The translations under genes were made by a program, and so were the position numbers. Below the pieces are notes generated by a model that did not search any database, had not been told where the DNA came from, and was given only the letters and a program-made list of their open reading frames with translations. Positions 15,464-25,541 of a stretch of 32,793 nt of DNA are shown piece after piece. The stretch covers positions 1-32,793 of the forward strand of contig JBFYZZ010000051.1 in assembly GCA_041309225.1 (NCBI GenBank). The letters are read 5' to 3'. Position 1 is the first letter of the stretch. The number at the start of each line of letters is the position of its first letter. This DNA is from JAFGLY01 sp041309225 (GTDB lineage: Bacteria; Myxococcota_A; UBA796; JAFGLY01).

Positions 15464-17032
15464 TCACTCCTCGGGTTCCTCGGCATCCTCGACGTCGGCC
15501 AGGGTGGCGACGGGCGTGGCCCCGAGCACGGCCCCGGCGAACCGGTCCTGGAGCCGGCGGACCCGGGACAGGGGCCCCGCCACGTCGTTGACCAGGAAGG
15601 CGAAGGCATAGACGGCGCCGTCCGGGGCCTCGACGTAGCCCGCGAGGCACTGGACCCCGTTCAGCGATCCCGTCTTGCCCCGGACCCGGCCGGAGAGATC
15701 GTCGCCTCGGAAGCGGGAGCGCAGCGTGCCGTCCCGGCCGCCGATGGAGAGGCTCGCGAGGAACTCGGGGGCCACCTGCCGGTCCTTCCACATGTCCACC
15801 AGGACCGCGGTGAGGTGCTCGGCCCGCAGTGAGGTCTTCCGGGAGAGGCCGGAGCCGTTCGCGACGCGGTACTCGTCGGCCGGGAGACCCAGGGACGCGA
15901 GGTATTCCCCCACCACCCGCAGGCCCTTCTCCGTGGTGCCCGGCTCGCCGTGGACCACGGCGCCGAGCGTCTTGAGGACCTGCTCGGCCATGAAGTTGTT
16001 GCTGTGCTTGTTGAGGTCCTGCAGGATGGTGCCGAGCGCGGGCGACTCGCTGTGGACGAGCCGCACCGCGTCGTCGGGCGTCTCCCCCTCGGTGAAGCGG
16101 CCCTTGACGTGGATGCCGGCGTCCTTGCAGAGGGTCGCGAAGGCGCCCTCGAACCAGGCGGTGGCGTCGCCGACCGCCCGGTAGGTGGGCTGGGCCACGC
16201 TCGTAGACGGGACCTGGCCCCGCACGCTGAAGATGGTCTTCCGGTCCTCCATGCGGCGCTCGATGCGCACCAGGCGGCGGCTGCGGGGCCCACCCGTGGT
16301 GACCGCGTTCTCGATGGCGATCGAGGGGGAGGGCGTCTCCAGCTCCACCCGGGCGGGCGTCCCCGGGCCCGGTCCGGGTCCGACCCAGATGGCGACGGTG
16401 TTGTAGTTGAGCGAGAGGGCGCCGAGGGCCGGGTAGTAGGACGGAGCCTCCTCCATGTCCTCCTGCTTGTCCCAGCCTGGCACGCCGGGGTTCGAGTCGA
16501 GAAAGGTCGCATCGAAGATGACGTTTCCTTTCACCTCCCGAACCCCTCGCAAGTGGAGCTCCAGGACCATCTTCCACAGGCGCTCCACCACGAGCGACGG
16601 GTCGCCCTGGCCGCGCACGTAGAGGTTGCCCGCGACGACGCCCTTGGCGTCGAGCTTCCCGTCGTGGAGGACGTCGGTGGAGAAGCGCCACGAGGGTCCC
16701 AGGGTGCGCAGCGCGGCCGCCGAGGTGACGATCTTCATCGTGCTGGCGGGCAGCATGGGCGAGTCGGCACGGAAGGCGTAGACCTCCGCGCTGGTGACCA
16801 CGTCCACGAGGTGGACCGCGCCCAGGGCGCCGCCCAGGGAGGGATCGTGCACGATGGGGTCGAGGAGCGCTGCGTAGGGGTCCTGCGGAGGGAGGGGCGT
16901 CGGAGCCAGTGCGGTGGGCGGGGCGGGATCGCCGGCGACGGGGCCCACGGCGGCCAGGTCGGACGGCGCGGCGAGCAGGCCGACCAGGAGGGAGGCGGCG
17001 GCGAGGTGTCGGAGGGTGGGAGGGCAGACCAT
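15464..17032 (-). CDS. dacB: D-alanyl-D-alanine carboxypeptidase/endopeptidase (PBP4 type, family S13)
   Basis: The periplasmic product trims peptidoglycan stem peptides and cross-links. It has 522 residues, in the range of DacB proteins. A signal peptide covers about 1-28. All three penicillin-binding motifs are present: Ser97-Thr-Met-Lys100 (ASTMK), SNN in KHSNNFMAEQ, and KTG in RGKTGSLNG. The long insert between the first two motifs is typical of class C PBPs. The C-terminus has an acidic tail (DVEDAEEPEE). ATG 17032 has GAGGA upstream. It is followed by the envelope operon, which has its own promoter, and is divergent from sppA. Confidence 0.93.
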   Translation of the reverse strand: MVCPPTLRHLAAASLLVGLLAAPSDLAAVGPVAGDPAPPTALAPTPLPPQDPYAALLDPIVHDPSLGGALGAVHLVDVVTSAEVYAFRADSPMLPASTMKIVTSAAALRTLGPSWRFSTDVLHDGKLDAKGVVAGNLYVRGQGDPSLVVERLWKMVLELHLRGVREVKGNVIFDATFLDSNPGVPGWDKQEDMEEAPSYYPALGALSLNYNTVAIWVGPGPGPGTPARVELETPSPSIAIENAVTTGGPRSRRLVRIERRMEDRKTIFSVRGQVPSTSVAQPTYRAVGDATAWFEGAFATLCKDAGIHVKGRFTEGETPDDAVRLVHSESPALGTILQDLNKHSNNFMAEQVLKTLGAVVHGEPGTTEKGLRVVGEYLASLGLPADEYRVANGSGLSRKTSLRAEHLTAVLVDMWKDRQVAPEFLASLSIGGRDGTLRSRFRGDDLSGRVRGKTGSLNGVQCLAGYVEAPDGAVYAFAFLVNDVAGPLSRVRRLQDRFAGAVLGATPVATLADVEDAEEPEE

Positions 17033-17104
17033 CTCGTTCCTCGGCGGCGACGGCGGGGGGGAGCAGGGGGAGGAGGGGCGGGAGCACGAGGAGGCTCAGT
17101 CTTC

Positions 17105-17134
17105 ATCATACCCTCGTCCGCGCCCGTTTCACAA
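17105..17134 (-). promoter_or_regulatory. Probable dacB promoter
   Basis: The minus strand reads TTGTGA (17134-17129), an 18-nt spacer, then TATGAT (17110-17105), the latter five of six to the -10 consensus. It lies about 73 nt upstream of the dacB ATG in the AT-richer patch of the divergent dacB-sppA gap. A second TTGACA on the same strand at 17142-17137 is too far (26 nt) from this -10 to pair with it. Confidence 0.5.
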
Positions 17135-17315
17135 CGGATGTCAAGACCTCTTGGATCTTTTTAGAGACGGCATTCTCGATGTAATCACTTGAACGGTTCT
17201 AGAGTTTGCTGTTGGCACCGTCAAGAGCATTCGTCAGAGCCCCTCGACCGCCTCGTCCTCCGATTGCCGGAGCCCGGACCCCGTGCGAGGATACAGCCCC
17301 AGCGGAGGTGGCGCG
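17135..17315. other. Divergent intergenic region upstream of sppA
   Basis: The dacB-sppA gap totals 283 bp. Bases 17100-17230 are clearly less GC-rich than their surroundings, as expected for promoters. On the plus strand TGTAAT (17180-17185) is a possible -10, but the -35 at 16 nt (TTTTTA) is weak. No gene or strong terminator was seen in this stretch. Confidence 0.35.
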
Positions 17316-19717
17316 ATGCCCAGGTTCCGATCCCGTGTCCTCCCGGTGGGCGTCCTGCTCCTGGCCCCGGCGACCCACGCTGCCGGGAGCGCCCGCCTGG
17401 AACCCGCGGGTGCCAGCCCGGCAGCCGAGGACGGCCCCCTGGGCACGGCCACGAACCCGGCGCTTGCGGCCTTCGACCCGGATGCCGGGATGGCTCTCCA
17501 GGTCCTCCAGTCCCTCGACGGTCGATCCTCGGCGGTCCAGGCCACCATGGCGGGGGCGGGGACCGGACTCGGTGTCCTGGTGTCCTCGCGCGTCCCAGGT
17601 ACGGACGTCGCGCTCCAGAGCACGCTCTCCGCCCGCCTCCCGCACGACTGGACGGTCGGCGCCAACCTGTGGTGGCACCTCCCGGAGGGCGAGTCCAACA
17701 ACTTCACGGCCTGGGATCTCGGGGCCGGCTGGCGGCCCCTGCCCTGGCTCGGCCTGGGCGCGGTGGGCCGGGACATCGGGTCCCCCGCACCCGAGTGGGG
17801 CATCCGCGGGAGCTGGCACGTGGGCGCCGCCCTCCGCCCCTTCGGGGATCCGCTCGTACTCGGGGTCGATCACGCCTGGTTCGAGCCCGACGACGACGCG
17901 TCCATGGACCGCGAGCTGCGCGCCACGCTGAGGATTCACCCGATGCGGGGGCTCGCGCTGCGCGCGTACGCCACCGACGATCTCGCATTCGGCGGGGGCA
18001 TCGAGCTCCTCCTGGGGGGGACGGGGATCGGGGGTTGGACTTCGGACGCGGGTGGGGATGCGCCGGCGGTGGCGCTGGCCCTCTTCTCGGCCGATCCCTC
18101 GGTGCACCTGGTCCGCGGGCGGCGTCGGGTGGCTGAGGTGCGCGTGGCGGGCGACTACCCCTACGAGCCCCGCGCCACCCTGTTCACTCGGCCCGCCGAG
18201 TCCTATCTCCACCTGCTCAAGCGGGTTCGGGAGGCCGGCCGCGACCCCTCCGTGCGCGGTCTGCTGCTGCACCTCGACGACGTGGACCTCTCGCTCGCGC
18301 AGGTCGAGGAGCTGAGGGACCTGGTCGCCGACGTCCGCGCGTCGGGCCGACCGGTCGTGGCCTTCCTGGACGAGGCGACCGACACCCGGGCGTACTACCT
18401 GGCGACCGCGGCGGATCGGATCGCGATGCATCCCTCGGCCGACCTGGACCTGAAGGGGCTCTCGGCGGAGATGCTCTACTTCCGCGGGACGCTCGACCTG
18501 GTGGGCGTGGAGCCCCAGTTCGTCAAGCGCTCCGACTACAAGTCCGGCCCCGAGCCCTTCATGCGGACCGGCCCCTCGGACGCCGAGCGCGAGCAGACCG
18601 AGACCCTCCTCGACGACCTCCACGGGGCGGTCGTGGCCGCCGTGGCCGAGGGCCGGAAGCGCACGCCGGACGAGGCCCGCGCGCTGGTGGAGGGCGGACC
18701 GTGGACCGCGGCCGAGGCGAAGGAGCGGGGCCTGGTGGACACCCTGCTGTACCCCGACGACCTCGAGGACGACCTCGAGGATGTCTTCCCCGAGGGCTAC
18801 CGGATCGACGATGCGTACCTCGAACGCGTGGATCGGTCCGGTTGGCGCGCTCCGCGGTCCATCGCCGTGGTGGTGATCGAGGGCCCGATCACCTCGGGGC
18901 GCTCGAAGGGGCCGGGGCTCCTCGGCGGCGCTTCGGTGGGGTCCGAGACCGTGGTCAAGGCGCTCGACCAGGCGCGCGAGGATCCGGCGGTGCGGGCCGT
19001 GGTGCTCCGGGTGGACAGCCCCGGCGGATCCGCCTTCGCCTCCGAGGACATCGCGCACGCCGTCGATCGGCTCGTGGAGGACGGCAAGCCCGTCGTGGCC
19101 AGCATGGGCGGGGTGGCCGCCTCGGGCGGTTACTACGTCCTGTCGGGAGCCGGGGCCGTCTACGCCGAGCCCTCCACGATCACAGGCTCCATCGGGGTGT
19201 ACTCGGGGCGCTTCTCGCTGGCGGGCCTCTACGAGAAGATCGGTGTGGACGCCACGATCTTCGCCCGGGGTCGCCATGCGGCGATGGACGCCTCCTCGCG
19301 CCCCTGGGATCCGTCCGACCTGGCCGTCGTAGAGCGGCTGGTGGACGCCACCTACGACCGGTTCAAGGCGCGGGTGGCCGAGGGGCGGAACCTGGATCCG
19401 GAGGTCGTGGAGCGGGTGGCGCGCGGCCGGGTCTGGTCGGGAGCCCGTGCCGTGTCGCTGGGGCTCGCGGACGCCCCCGGCGGCCTGTACGACGCCGTCG
19501 ACCGTGCCCGCCAGGACGCCGGCCTCCGCCCGGGCGCCCGATACGAGCTCATCACCTACGGCCCCGACGAGGACGGGCTCGGCCAGCTCCCCAGCCGCCT
19601 CCTGCGCTCGGCGTTCGAGGCCCCCGCGATCCCGGAGGCCCTGGAGCCTTTGCGGCTCTGGTCCGCATGGCAGGACGAGCCCACGCTCCTGGTGATGCCG
19701 TACGTCCTGGAGGTCCG

Positions 19718-19721
<4 letters not shown>
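17316..19721 (+). CDS. sppA: Signal peptide peptidase SppA (67K type) with extra barrel-like N-terminal region
   Basis: SppA digests signal peptides left after protein export. Two tandem ClpP-like domains are present (about 270-500 and 540-760). The Ser/Lys dyad is visible: Lys409 in SDYKSGPEPF and Ser603 in SMGGVAASGGYY. Their spacing of 194 is close to the 200 between Lys209 and Ser409 of E. coli SppA. The protein is 801 residues, about 200 longer than E. coli SppA. The extra part (about 25-260, after a signal peptide ending THAA) contains strand-like repeats such as LPHDWTVGANLWWHLPEG and LGAGWRPLPWLGLGAVGRDIG, resembling an outer-membrane barrel. ATG 17316 has GGAGG upstream. It overlaps the regulator gene by 4 nt. 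Confidence 0.92.
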
Positions 19722-21108
<1,387 letters not shown>

Positions 21109-21112
<4 letters not shown>

Positions 21113-21429
21113 CTCCCCGCGAGGTAGACCGCCTCGAGGTCCGCACAGGTCAGGTCGGGGAGCACCGAGAGGGTGTCGCCGCAGGCCTCCACGGCCAGCT
21201 GCACCTCCCGGGGTTCCAGGTCGGCCCGGGTGGCGGCCCAGTCGTCCTGGCACCGGACGCGCCAGTCGCTCCGGCTCTCGGCCCCGAGGTCCGCCCAGGT
21301 GGCGGACCAGCCCTCCAGGCACCGGTCCACGCGGCCCGCGGCCCGGCTGCAGAGGGTTTCGCAGTCGTCGGCGCCGCAGGCGGAGATCCATGGCAGGGCG
21401 GCCGCGATGAGCAGGGACCGGGGGTGCAC
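21109..21429 (-). CDS. Small cysteine-rich lipoprotein
   Basis: The 106-residue product has a signal peptide with lipobox ISAC. The mature part has seven further cysteines in a pattern C-x3-C...C-x3-W...C-x3-W...C...C, with two similar blocks (CLEGWSATWADL and CQDDWAATRADL), which suggests paired disulfides or an internal duplication. The GTG at 21429 was chosen because GGAGGG lies 5 nt upstream; the longer open frame starts inside tRNA-Phe and is not credible. Its stop shares CTAG with the converging regulator gene. It starts 25 nt after the tRNA. No function is recognised. Confidence 0.7.
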
Positions 21430-21454
21430 CGAGGCCCTCCCGCGATGAGACGGG

Positions 21455-21530
<76 letters not shown>

Positions 21531-21571
21531 ACGCTTCCGGGCGCCCAGGCGGCGGACCGCCGGGCGGCCCA

Positions 21572-21600
21572 AGGGTACCCAGCGGCCGGGACCATGTCAA
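21572..21600 (-). promoter_or_regulatory. Probable tRNA-Phe promoter
   Basis: On the minus strand a perfect TTGACA (21600-21595) is followed after 17 nt by TACCCT (21577-21572). It sits 41 nt upstream of the first tRNA base. The GC-rich -10 matches only three of six positions but spacing and position are right. Confidence 0.55.
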
Positions 21601-21634
21601 CGCCGGGGGACCGCGGCCCGGATACGGGGGGGCC

Positions 21635-22231
21635 ATGAGTGTCCCCTGGATCAAGGTCTGCGGGATCACGAGCGTCCAGGACGCCCGCCTCGCGGAGATC
21701 GCAGGCGCCGACGCGATCGGGATCGTGCTGGTACCCGGGGATCCCCGGGCCGTCCGCCTGGACGACGCCGCCGAGATCGCCGCCGCCGTCACGACGGAGG
21801 TGGTGGCCGTCCTCGGGGATCCCGTCGCCGACGTGGTCCGGGACGTGCGGCTCGCCTTGGCGCCGCACCGGATCCAGGTGGAGGGCGAGCCGCCCGCCGA
21901 GCCCCTCCCCGTGCCCTGGTACCGGGCCCTCCCGTTCCGGAGCCGGAGCGACTTGACGCTCGTCGCCCGGACCCCGGGGGACCGGGTGCTGGTCCGGATC
22001 GAGCCGGCGATCCTGCCCAGCGGCCCCCGCGGGGGAAGGGACCGTACGCTCTTCCAGGAGCTCGGGCGCGCGGCCGCGATCGTGCTCGGGGCGCCGGTCG
22101 AGGGCCTCGGCGCCCTCTGCAGGGAGATGCGACCGGCGGGCGTCGACCTGCGCGAGGCGGTCGAGCGCAGCCCGGGCCTGCTCGACCCGGAGCGCCTCAG
22201 GGCGGCGATGCGGGTGCTCCGCGGGGGGTAG
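21635..22231 (+). CDS. trpF: TrpF-like protein (divergent phosphoribosylanthranilate isomerase)
   Basis: The 198-residue protein begins with the TrpF signature WIKVCGITSVQDA, including the catalytic Cys9, and GADAIGIVLVPGDPR follows. However, the place of the general-acid Asp (LLD before GGxG in TrpF) reads LVRIEPAILPSGPRGG, the GGSG loop is GGRD, the SGG loop is LGAP, and the phosphate-binding DVSSGVE is DLREAVE. The fold family is clear, but normal isomerase activity is doubtful; Glu123 might stand in for the Asp. No other trp gene is nearby. ATG 21635 follows a G-run. Its last 35 nt overlap the converging DUF2752 gene. Confidence 0.75.
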   Translation: MSVPWIKVCGITSVQDARLAEIAGADAIGIVLVPGDPRAVRLDDAAEIAAAVTTEVVAVLGDPVADVVRDVRLALAPHRIQVEGEPPAEPLPVPWYRALPFRSRSDLTLVARTPGDRVLVRIEPAILPSGPRGGRDRTLFQELGRAAAIVLGAPVEGLGALCREMRPAGVDLREAVERSPGLLDPERLRAAMRVLRGG

Positions 22232-22628
22232 GGCGTCCCCGGCGCCGATCCCATAGCGCCCGGACGGTCCACCACGACCGGACCGCGGCCTGCTGGATCA
22301 CCACGAGGTACAGGATCGGGCCGAGCGGGTGCATCCGCAGGGCTTCGAGGAACTGCCCGTGGGCGAGGAACACGAACGACCGGGTGAGCCCGCACCCCGG
22401 GCACCGGAGGCCGGTCAGCTGGCGGAAGAGGCAGAAGGAGGGGATCTCGACCCCCAGGACGCGCACGCCCTCCTCGCCCGGTCCCAGGAGCACGCTGGCC
22501 GCCAGGACGCCCAGAAAGCCCGCCAGGAGGACCAGCTCCGAGGTGGACAGGGGATCGGGACGGACCGGGCGGGCCACGGCCCCGCGATCCCGCCCGATGG
22601 CAGGTTCAGGCGGGCTTGCGGGGTCCAC
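22197..22628 (-). CDS. DUF2752 family membrane protein
   Basis: The product is up to 143 residues with two or three hydrophobic helices (LVLLAGFLGVLAASVLL; LGPILYLVVIQQAAV). The hallmark CPGCGLTRSF motif with HGQFLEALRMHPLG, shared by DUF2752 proteins, lies between them; an upstream Cys is in IPSFCLFRQ. Function is unknown; the CxxCG motif suggests metal or redox chemistry at the membrane. The start is uncertain: GTG 22628 overlaps nusB by 23 nt, and GTG 22577 would give 126 residues. It is the last gene of the rib/nusB operon and overlaps the trpF-like gene tail to tail. Confidence 0.82.
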   Translation of the reverse strand: MDPASPPEPAIGRDRGAVARPVRPDPLSTSELVLLAGFLGVLAASVLLGPGEEGVRVLGVEIPSFCLFRQLTGLRCPGCGLTRSFVFLAHGQFLEALRMHPLGPILYLVVIQQAAVRSWWTVRALWDRRRGRPTPRGAPASPP

Positions 22629-23067
22629 GACCGCCCCGTCCGACGTCGTGGGCGATGCGATCGAGGATGCCGTTCACGAAGGCCCGGCTGTCGGGTCCGC
22701 CGAACCGCTTGGCCAGCTCCACGGCCTCGTTGATGGTGACGCTGACGGGGATGTCGGTCCGGACGAGCAGCTCCCAGCAGGCCAGGCGGAGGATGTTGCG
22801 GTCTACGACGGGCATCCGCACGAGGCGCCAGTTGAGGCTCGCCGCCTCGATGAGGGCGTCGATCTCGGTCATCCGGGCGTGGACACCGTCGGTCACCTCC
22901 GCGGCGAAGCCGGTCTCCTCGCGGGTCGGGGGGATCCGGAGGGCGATCTCGTCGTCCACCAGGAGCGACCAGAGGTCGGCCAGCGCCGCCCGCAGCTCCG
23001 TCTCCGTGAGATCGGCCTGGTACAGCGCCTGAAGGGCGAACTCGCGGGCACGGCGACGTCCGGGCAC
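22606..23067 (-). CDS. nusB: Transcription antitermination factor NusB
   Basis: NusB binds boxA RNA with NusE/S10 to keep RNA polymerase processive on rRNA operons. The 153-residue all-helical protein has the family features RRRAREFALQALYQ at the start, LNWRLVRMPVVDRNILRLACWELL, VTINEAVELAKRFGG and FVNGILDRIA. The start is GTG 23067, two nt after the ribH stop, with AGGAG in the end of ribH; the longer open frame to 23604 is a shadow of ribH. The ribH-nusB pair is a common bacterial order. Confidence 0.94.
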   Translation of the reverse strand: MPGRRRAREFALQALYQADLTETELRAALADLWSLLVDDEIALRIPPTREETGFAAEVTDGVHARMTEIDALIEAASLNWRLVRMPVVDRNILRLACWELLVRTDIPVSVTINEAVELAKRFGGPDSRAFVNGILDRIAHDVGRGGRGPRKPA

Positions 23068-23069
23068 GA

Positions 23070-23546
23070 CTACTCCTGGCGGATCATCCGGAGCAGGTGG
23101 ACCATCTCCAGAGCGGAGACGGCCGCGTCCGCGCCCTTGTTCCCCATCTTGGTCCCCGCACGGTCCACGGCCTGCTCCACGTTGTCGGTGGTCAGCACCC
23201 CGAACGACACGGGCACGCCGGTCTCCAGGCCCACCGCCGCGAGGCCCTTGGCCACCTCGGCGGCGATGTACTCGAAGTGCGGCGTACCGCCCCGGATCAC
23301 GCAGCCGAGCGCGATCACGGCGTCGTAACGGCCGGAGGAGGCGAGCGTGCGGACGAGGAGGGGCAACTCGAAGGAGCCCGGGGACCAGACCACGTCCACC
23401 CGGTCCTCGGTGTCCACCCCGTGGCGCTGCAGCGCGTCGAGCGCCCCGTCGAGCAGGCGACGGGTGATGAACGAGTTGAACCGGCTCACGGCGATGGCGA
23501 TGCGGCCGCCGGTGTCGGTGAGGACCCCTTCGAAAACGCGCGGCAT
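23070..23546 (-). CDS. ribH: 6,7-dimethyl-8-ribityllumazine synthase
   Basis: This enzyme condenses the ribitylamino-pyrimidinedione with 3,4-dihydroxy-2-butanone 4-phosphate, the step before riboflavin. The 158-residue product has SRFNSFIT near the start, PGSFELP, GCVIRGGTPHFEYI with the catalytic His, VLTTDNVEQAVDRAG and a late NKGADAA segment. ATG 23546 has GGAGG 4 nt upstream. It lies 78 nt after ribBA and is followed directly by nusB. Confidence 0.96.
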   Translation of the reverse strand: MPRVFEGVLTDTGGRIAIAVSRFNSFITRRLLDGALDALQRHGVDTEDRVDVVWSPGSFELPLLVRTLASSGRYDAVIALGCVIRGGTPHFEYIAAEVAKGLAAVGLETGVPVSFGVLTTDNVEQAVDRAGTKMGNKGADAAVSALEMVHLLRMIRQE

Positions 23547-23624
23547 GGTGCCTCCGGGGGGGGGCGTTCGGGGGAGGGCTATCCCGCCGGGCCGGATCGG
23601 CCACGGAGCGGGGCCGGAGGCGGA

Positions 23625-24818
23625 TCAGTCGACCCGCGAATCGCCGCCCGGGCGACCGGTCCGGGGATCGGACACGATGGGGACGCGCTCGGTCACGCGC
23701 AGGCCGAAGCCCTCCAGGGCCACGATCTTCCGCGGGTTGTTCGTGAGGAGCCGCATCCGGCCCACGCCGAGGTCGCGGAGGATCTGGGCGCCGATCCCGA
23801 AGTCCAGGAAGGCGCGATCCTCGTCGGGCTCGTCGGGGCCGTGGGGGCCGGCGTTCAGGTGGGCGGCCACGTGGGCCAGCAGCCGCCCGGGCTCCGGGTC
23901 CCCGTCGAGGTGCAGGTAGACCAGGGCTCCCCGATCCTCGGCCTCGATGGCCGCGAGGGCGGCATCGAGCTGCGCGCTGCAGTCGCAGGCCTGCGAGAGG
24001 AAGGCCTCGCCCGTGGGACAGCGAGCCTGCACGCGCACCAGCGGAGGTGGCCCGGAGAGGTCGCCCCGGGTCAGGGCCAGGTGGAGCCCGCCCCCGGTGA
24101 CGGTGCGATAGACACGGGCCCGGAAGCGGCCGTGGGCGCCCGTGGGGAGGACGGCGTCGAGCACGCGCTCCACGCCGCGCTCGTGGACGAGGCGCCAGCG
24201 GGCGATGTCCGCCACCGTGACGATGTGGATGCGGTGCAAGGCGCCGAACCGCTCGAGATCGGGCAGGCGGGCCATCGTGCCGTCGTCGTTCATGACCTCG
24301 CAGATCACCCCCGCCGGGAGTAGCCCGGCGAGGCGGGCGAGGTCTACGCTGCCCTCGGTCTGGCCGGTGCGGACCAGCACGCCGCCCTCGCGGGCCCTCA
24401 AAGGGAACACGTGGCCCGGGGTGACGAGGTCGTCGGGACTGCTCGCCGGATCGATGGCCATCTGAATGGTACGGGCGCGGTCGTGGGCCGAGATGCCGGT
24501 CGTGACTCCATGGCGGGCCTCGATGGTCACCGTGAACCCCGTGCCGAACCGGGACCCGTTGCGGATGGCCATCATGGGGAGGCCCAGGCGGGCCACCTGC
24601 GCCTCGGTGAGCGAGAGGCAGACCAGGCCCCGGGCGTACGTGACCATGAAGTTGACGGCCTCGGGGGTGATCCGCTCGGCGGCCATGGTGAGGTCGCCCT
24701 CGTTCTCGCGATCCTCGTCGTCCACGAGGATCACCATGCGTCCGGCCTGGATGTCCTCGATGGCGAGGCGCATCCGGCGATCCGGATCGGGGTCCATCAC
24801 GACGAAGTCACGGGTCAT
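23625..24818 (-). CDS. ribBA: RibBA-type protein: DHBP synthase with probably inactive GTP cyclohydrolase II domain
   Basis: The 397-residue protein has an N-terminal 3,4-dihydroxy-2-butanone 4-phosphate synthase domain (about 10-212) with DDEDRENEGDL, GTGFTVTIE, GISAHDRA and PGHVFPL. The GHTEA motif reads GQTEG, so the usual metal-ligand His is Gln153. The C-terminal domain (about 235-385) keeps the zinc cysteines (Cys267, Cys278, Cys280) and LLTNNPRKI. It lacks the RGIGL catalytic motif and the DTVEAN motif; residues 300-330 read YLHLDGDPEPGRLLAHV and a Pro/Asp-rich loop instead. ATG 24818 overlaps the ribE stop as ATGA. GTP cyclohydrolase II is probably supplied elsewhere. Confidence 0.92.
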   Translation of the reverse strand: MTRDFVVMDPDPDRRMRLAIEDIQAGRMVILVDDEDRENEGDLTMAAERITPEAVNFMVTYARGLVCLSLTEAQVARLGLPMMAIRNGSRFGTGFTVTIEARHGVTTGISAHDRARTIQMAIDPASSPDDLVTPGHVFPLRAREGGVLVRTGQTEGSVDLARLAGLLPAGVICEVMNDDGTMARLPDLERFGALHRIHIVTVADIARWRLVHERGVERVLDAVLPTGAHGRFRARVYRTVTGGGLHLALTRGDLSGPPPLVRVQARCPTGEAFLSQACDCSAQLDAALAAIEAEDRGALVYLHLDGDPEPGRLLAHVAAHLNAGPHGPDEPDEDRAFLDFGIGAQILRDLGVGRMRLLTNNPRKIVALEGFGLRVTERVPIVSDPRTGRPGGDSRVD

Positions 24819-25465
24819 CGGAGGAACAGGTTCCTGGCGAGGCGGTCGAGGGTGAGACCCCCGGTCGGGCCGCCACCGGCACCGAGGAGCCGCTCCACGT
24901 AGCGGGCCAGCACGTCCACCTCCAGGTTGAGGCGCTCCCCGGAGGCCAGGTCACCGAATCGCGTGTGGGCGACGGTGTGCGGGACGAGGTCGACGCGGAA
25001 GGCCCCCTCGGCGAGTTCGTTCACGGTGAGGCTCACGCCGTCGAGGGCCACGCTCCCCTTGACCGCCACGAACCGGGCGAGGTCGGGGAGGAGGCCCACC
25101 CACCAGGAGAGGCCGCCGGCCTCACGACTCGTCCGCCGCAGCACGACGACGCCGTCCACGTGGCCCTGCACGAGGTGGCCGCCGAGCCGGTCGCCCAGGC
25201 GCAGCGCCCGCTCCAGGTGGACCCGGCGGCTCGGACGCCAGGTGCCGACCGTGGTCCGGTCGACCGTCTCCGGCCCGGCGGTGAAGACGAGCCGCCCGCC
25301 CACCGGGGGCGCCTCGACGGTGAGGCAGGCGCCGTCCACGGCGATCGAGTCGCCGGGCCGGATCTCGGCGACGGGCAGGGTGGTGTCCACCTCCAGGCGC
25401 AGGCCTCCCGCGGCCGGAGCGAGGCCGGCGACCCGGCCGACGTCCTCGATGAGCCCGGTGAACAT
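24815..25465 (-). CDS. ribE: Riboflavin synthase (alpha subunit)
   Basis: This enzyme dismutates two lumazine molecules into riboflavin plus a pyrimidine. The 216-residue product starts with the invariant MFTGLIED and carries two homologous barrels. The first has GDSIAVDGACLTV and LGDRLGGHLVQGHVDG; the second has GSVALDGVSLTVNEL and PHTVAHTRFG. ATG 25465 has GGAGG upstream; the longer open frame to 26242 overlaps ribD and is a shadow. It is coupled to ribBA by a 4-nt overlap. Confidence 0.95.
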   Translation of the reverse strand: MFTGLIEDVGRVAGLAPAAGGLRLEVDTTLPVAEIRPGDSIAVDGACLTVEAPPVGGRLVFTAGPETVDRTTVGTWRPSRRVHLERALRLGDRLGGHLVQGHVDGVVVLRRTSREAGGLSWWVGLLPDLARFVAVKGSVALDGVSLTVNELAEGAFRVDLVPHTVAHTRFGDLASGERLNLEVDVLARYVERLLGAGGGPTGGLTLDRLARNLFLR

Positions 25466-25541
25466 GGCCAGCCTCCGTGGGCGGGGAGGGAGTATCCGGT
25501 TCCGCGGCGGCGGGAGGACGCCTCGGGCTGGGGGGGAACCG

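Noticed and set aside
12859..15832. Plus-strand long open frames of about 600 codons each
   Set aside because: They are opposite the TPR, coiled-coil and dacB genes and show shadow-type composition.
17213..17228. Possible sigma-54 promoter (TGGCAC) upstream of sppA
   Set aside because: The -24-like TGGCAC is present but the -12 TTGC element is missing at the needed distance.
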